This document shows, in pieces, positions 4,858 to 5,264 of a stretch of 5,264 nt of DNA. Below the pieces are notes generated by a model. The model saw only the letters and a list, made by a program, of their open reading frames with translations, had not been told where the DNA came from and did no database searches. Numbering within the stretch: position 1 is the stretch's first letter; each line of letters starts with the position of its first letter. The translations under genes were made by a program, and so were the position numbers. The DNA lies in NCBI GenBank assembly GCA_029938515.1, contig JAOZUU010000232.1:1-5264 (forward strand), written 5' to 3'. The DNA is from Desulfobacterales bacterium (GTDB lineage Bacteria > Desulfobacterota > Desulfobacteria > Desulfobacterales > QNYZ01).

Positions 4858-5264
4858 GATGGGAATATTTTCCCCGGATTCAGAATGCCGTTGGGGTCGA
4901 ACAATGCTTTGATCCGTTTCATCCATTCAAGGCTTTTCCCGTGCTCGGTCTTCATGAACGATCGCTTGCCGATACCGACCCCGTGCTCTCCGGTGGCCGT
5001 GCCGTCCAGCTCCAGGGCTTTCAGCACCAGCTGATCGGTCAGCGTATCGACCTGTGCCCACTGCTTTGAATCGTCTTTCTTCCCGACGACATTGATATGA
5101 ATATTTCCGTCGCCGGCGTGGCTGAAGATATAACCGGAAAGCCCCGAAGCAGTTAATGCCTGGCGCGATTCAGCGATCATTTCCGGGTAGGCCGCGATGG
5201 GCACCGCCATGTCCATGATCCGGATGCGGCCATCCGGGTGATTCCGGACGATCATCTCGCCCAA
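4854..5264 (-). CDS. FAD-linked oxidase, C-terminal part (GlcD/D-lactate dehydrogenase family; 5' end outside window)
   Basis: C-terminal 136 residues of a flavoprotein of the vanillyl-alcohol oxidase/GlcD superfamily (FAD-oxidase C domain). It probably oxidises D-lactate to pyruvate or glycolate to glyoxylate and hands electrons to LutABC. Seen in the fragment: SHAGDGNIHINV (residues 48-59 of the visible part) and GTATGEHGVGIGKRSF (88-103). In related D-2-hydroxyacid dehydrogenases their His and Glu residues bind a metal and help bind substrate. The standard ending IKALFDPNGILNPGKIFP (118-135) follows. The frame is open to the window edge; the TTG at 5264 is most likely an internal Leu codon, not a start. 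The N-terminal FAD-binding domain, about 320 residues, must lie outside. The stop overlaps the lutA ATG in an ATGA, so the two are co-translated. Substrate cannot be decided from this domain, but the lut genes favour lactate. Confidence 0.92.
   Translation of the reverse strand: MGEMIVRNHPDGRIRIMDMAVPIAAYPEMIAESRQALTASGLSGYIFSHAGDGNIHINVVGKKDDSKQWAQVDTLTDQLVLKALELDGTATGEHGVGIGKRSFMKTEHGKSLEWMKRIKALFDPNGILNPGKIFPS

Noticed and set aside
4861..4874. Short inverted repeat GGGAA-TATT-TTCCC at the oxidase/lutA junction
   Set aside because: It lies within conserved codons of the oxidase C terminus (GKIFP), so codon content is enough to explain it.
4858..4926. Upstream 23-codon extension of lutA to ATG 4926
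   Set aside because: It would overlap the oxidase coding sequence, has no homology to LutA N termini, and the ATG at 4857 gives the standard start (MTAPKPITLFIPC) with an ATGA junction.
1..5264. CRISPR array, tRNA, rRNA or intact insertion sequence
   Set aside because: No regularly spaced repeats with unique spacers, no cloverleaf or rRNA signature and no transposase frame could be found on either strand by reading.

Overview
The window looks like part of a Gram-negative, largely anaerobic bacterial chromosome, most plausibly a Desulfobacterota (deltaproteobacterial) sulfate reducer or a relative. This is an inference. It rests on a D-lactate-type oxidase joined to separate lutA-lutB-lutC genes, a layout familiar from lactate-oxidising sulfate reducers, and on the palindrome-rich, 8-bp-repeat intergenic DNA. 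No rRNA or other taxonomic marker is present. All six supported genes lie on the minus strand.

Right half (about 1671-5264): the downstream part of a lactate/2-hydroxyacid oxidation operon, read right to left. It starts with the C-terminal part of a FAD-linked oxidase (GlcD/Dld type, cut by the window edge). This is followed by lutA (CCG-domain Fe-S subunit), lutB (LUD domain plus two 4Fe-4S motifs) and lutC (LUD-domain subunit). The oxidase/lutA and lutB/lutC junctions are both 4-bp ATGA overlaps, so translation is probably coupled. The lutA-lutB junction instead holds a repetitive, palindrome-bounded stretch of about 170 bp, which is read in frame and adds about 58 unusual residues to LutA. 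The expected role is oxidation of D-lactate (or glycolate) to pyruvate (or glyoxylate), with electrons passing through the Fe-S subunits to the respiratory chain.

Middle (1129-1670): 542 bp of AT-rich DNA without a credible gene. It carries a 70-bp nested inverted repeat with an 18-bp perfect palindrome at its core, a 16-bp perfect palindrome, and several smaller repeats.

Left part (1-1128): a gene for an unrecognised 196-residue protein with a C-terminal membrane anchor and a 27-bp in-frame tandem duplication. After it comes the 5' part of a nickel superoxide dismutase gene (sodN), running off the left edge. The SodN product has a Sec-type signal peptide whose predicted cleavage exposes exactly the nickel-hook His1-Cys2. 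It is preceded by a strong ribosome binding site, a plausible promoter and an inverted repeat. I do not see a clearly new multi-gene system. The points most worth following are the exported Ni-SOD and the repeat-derived tail of LutA.
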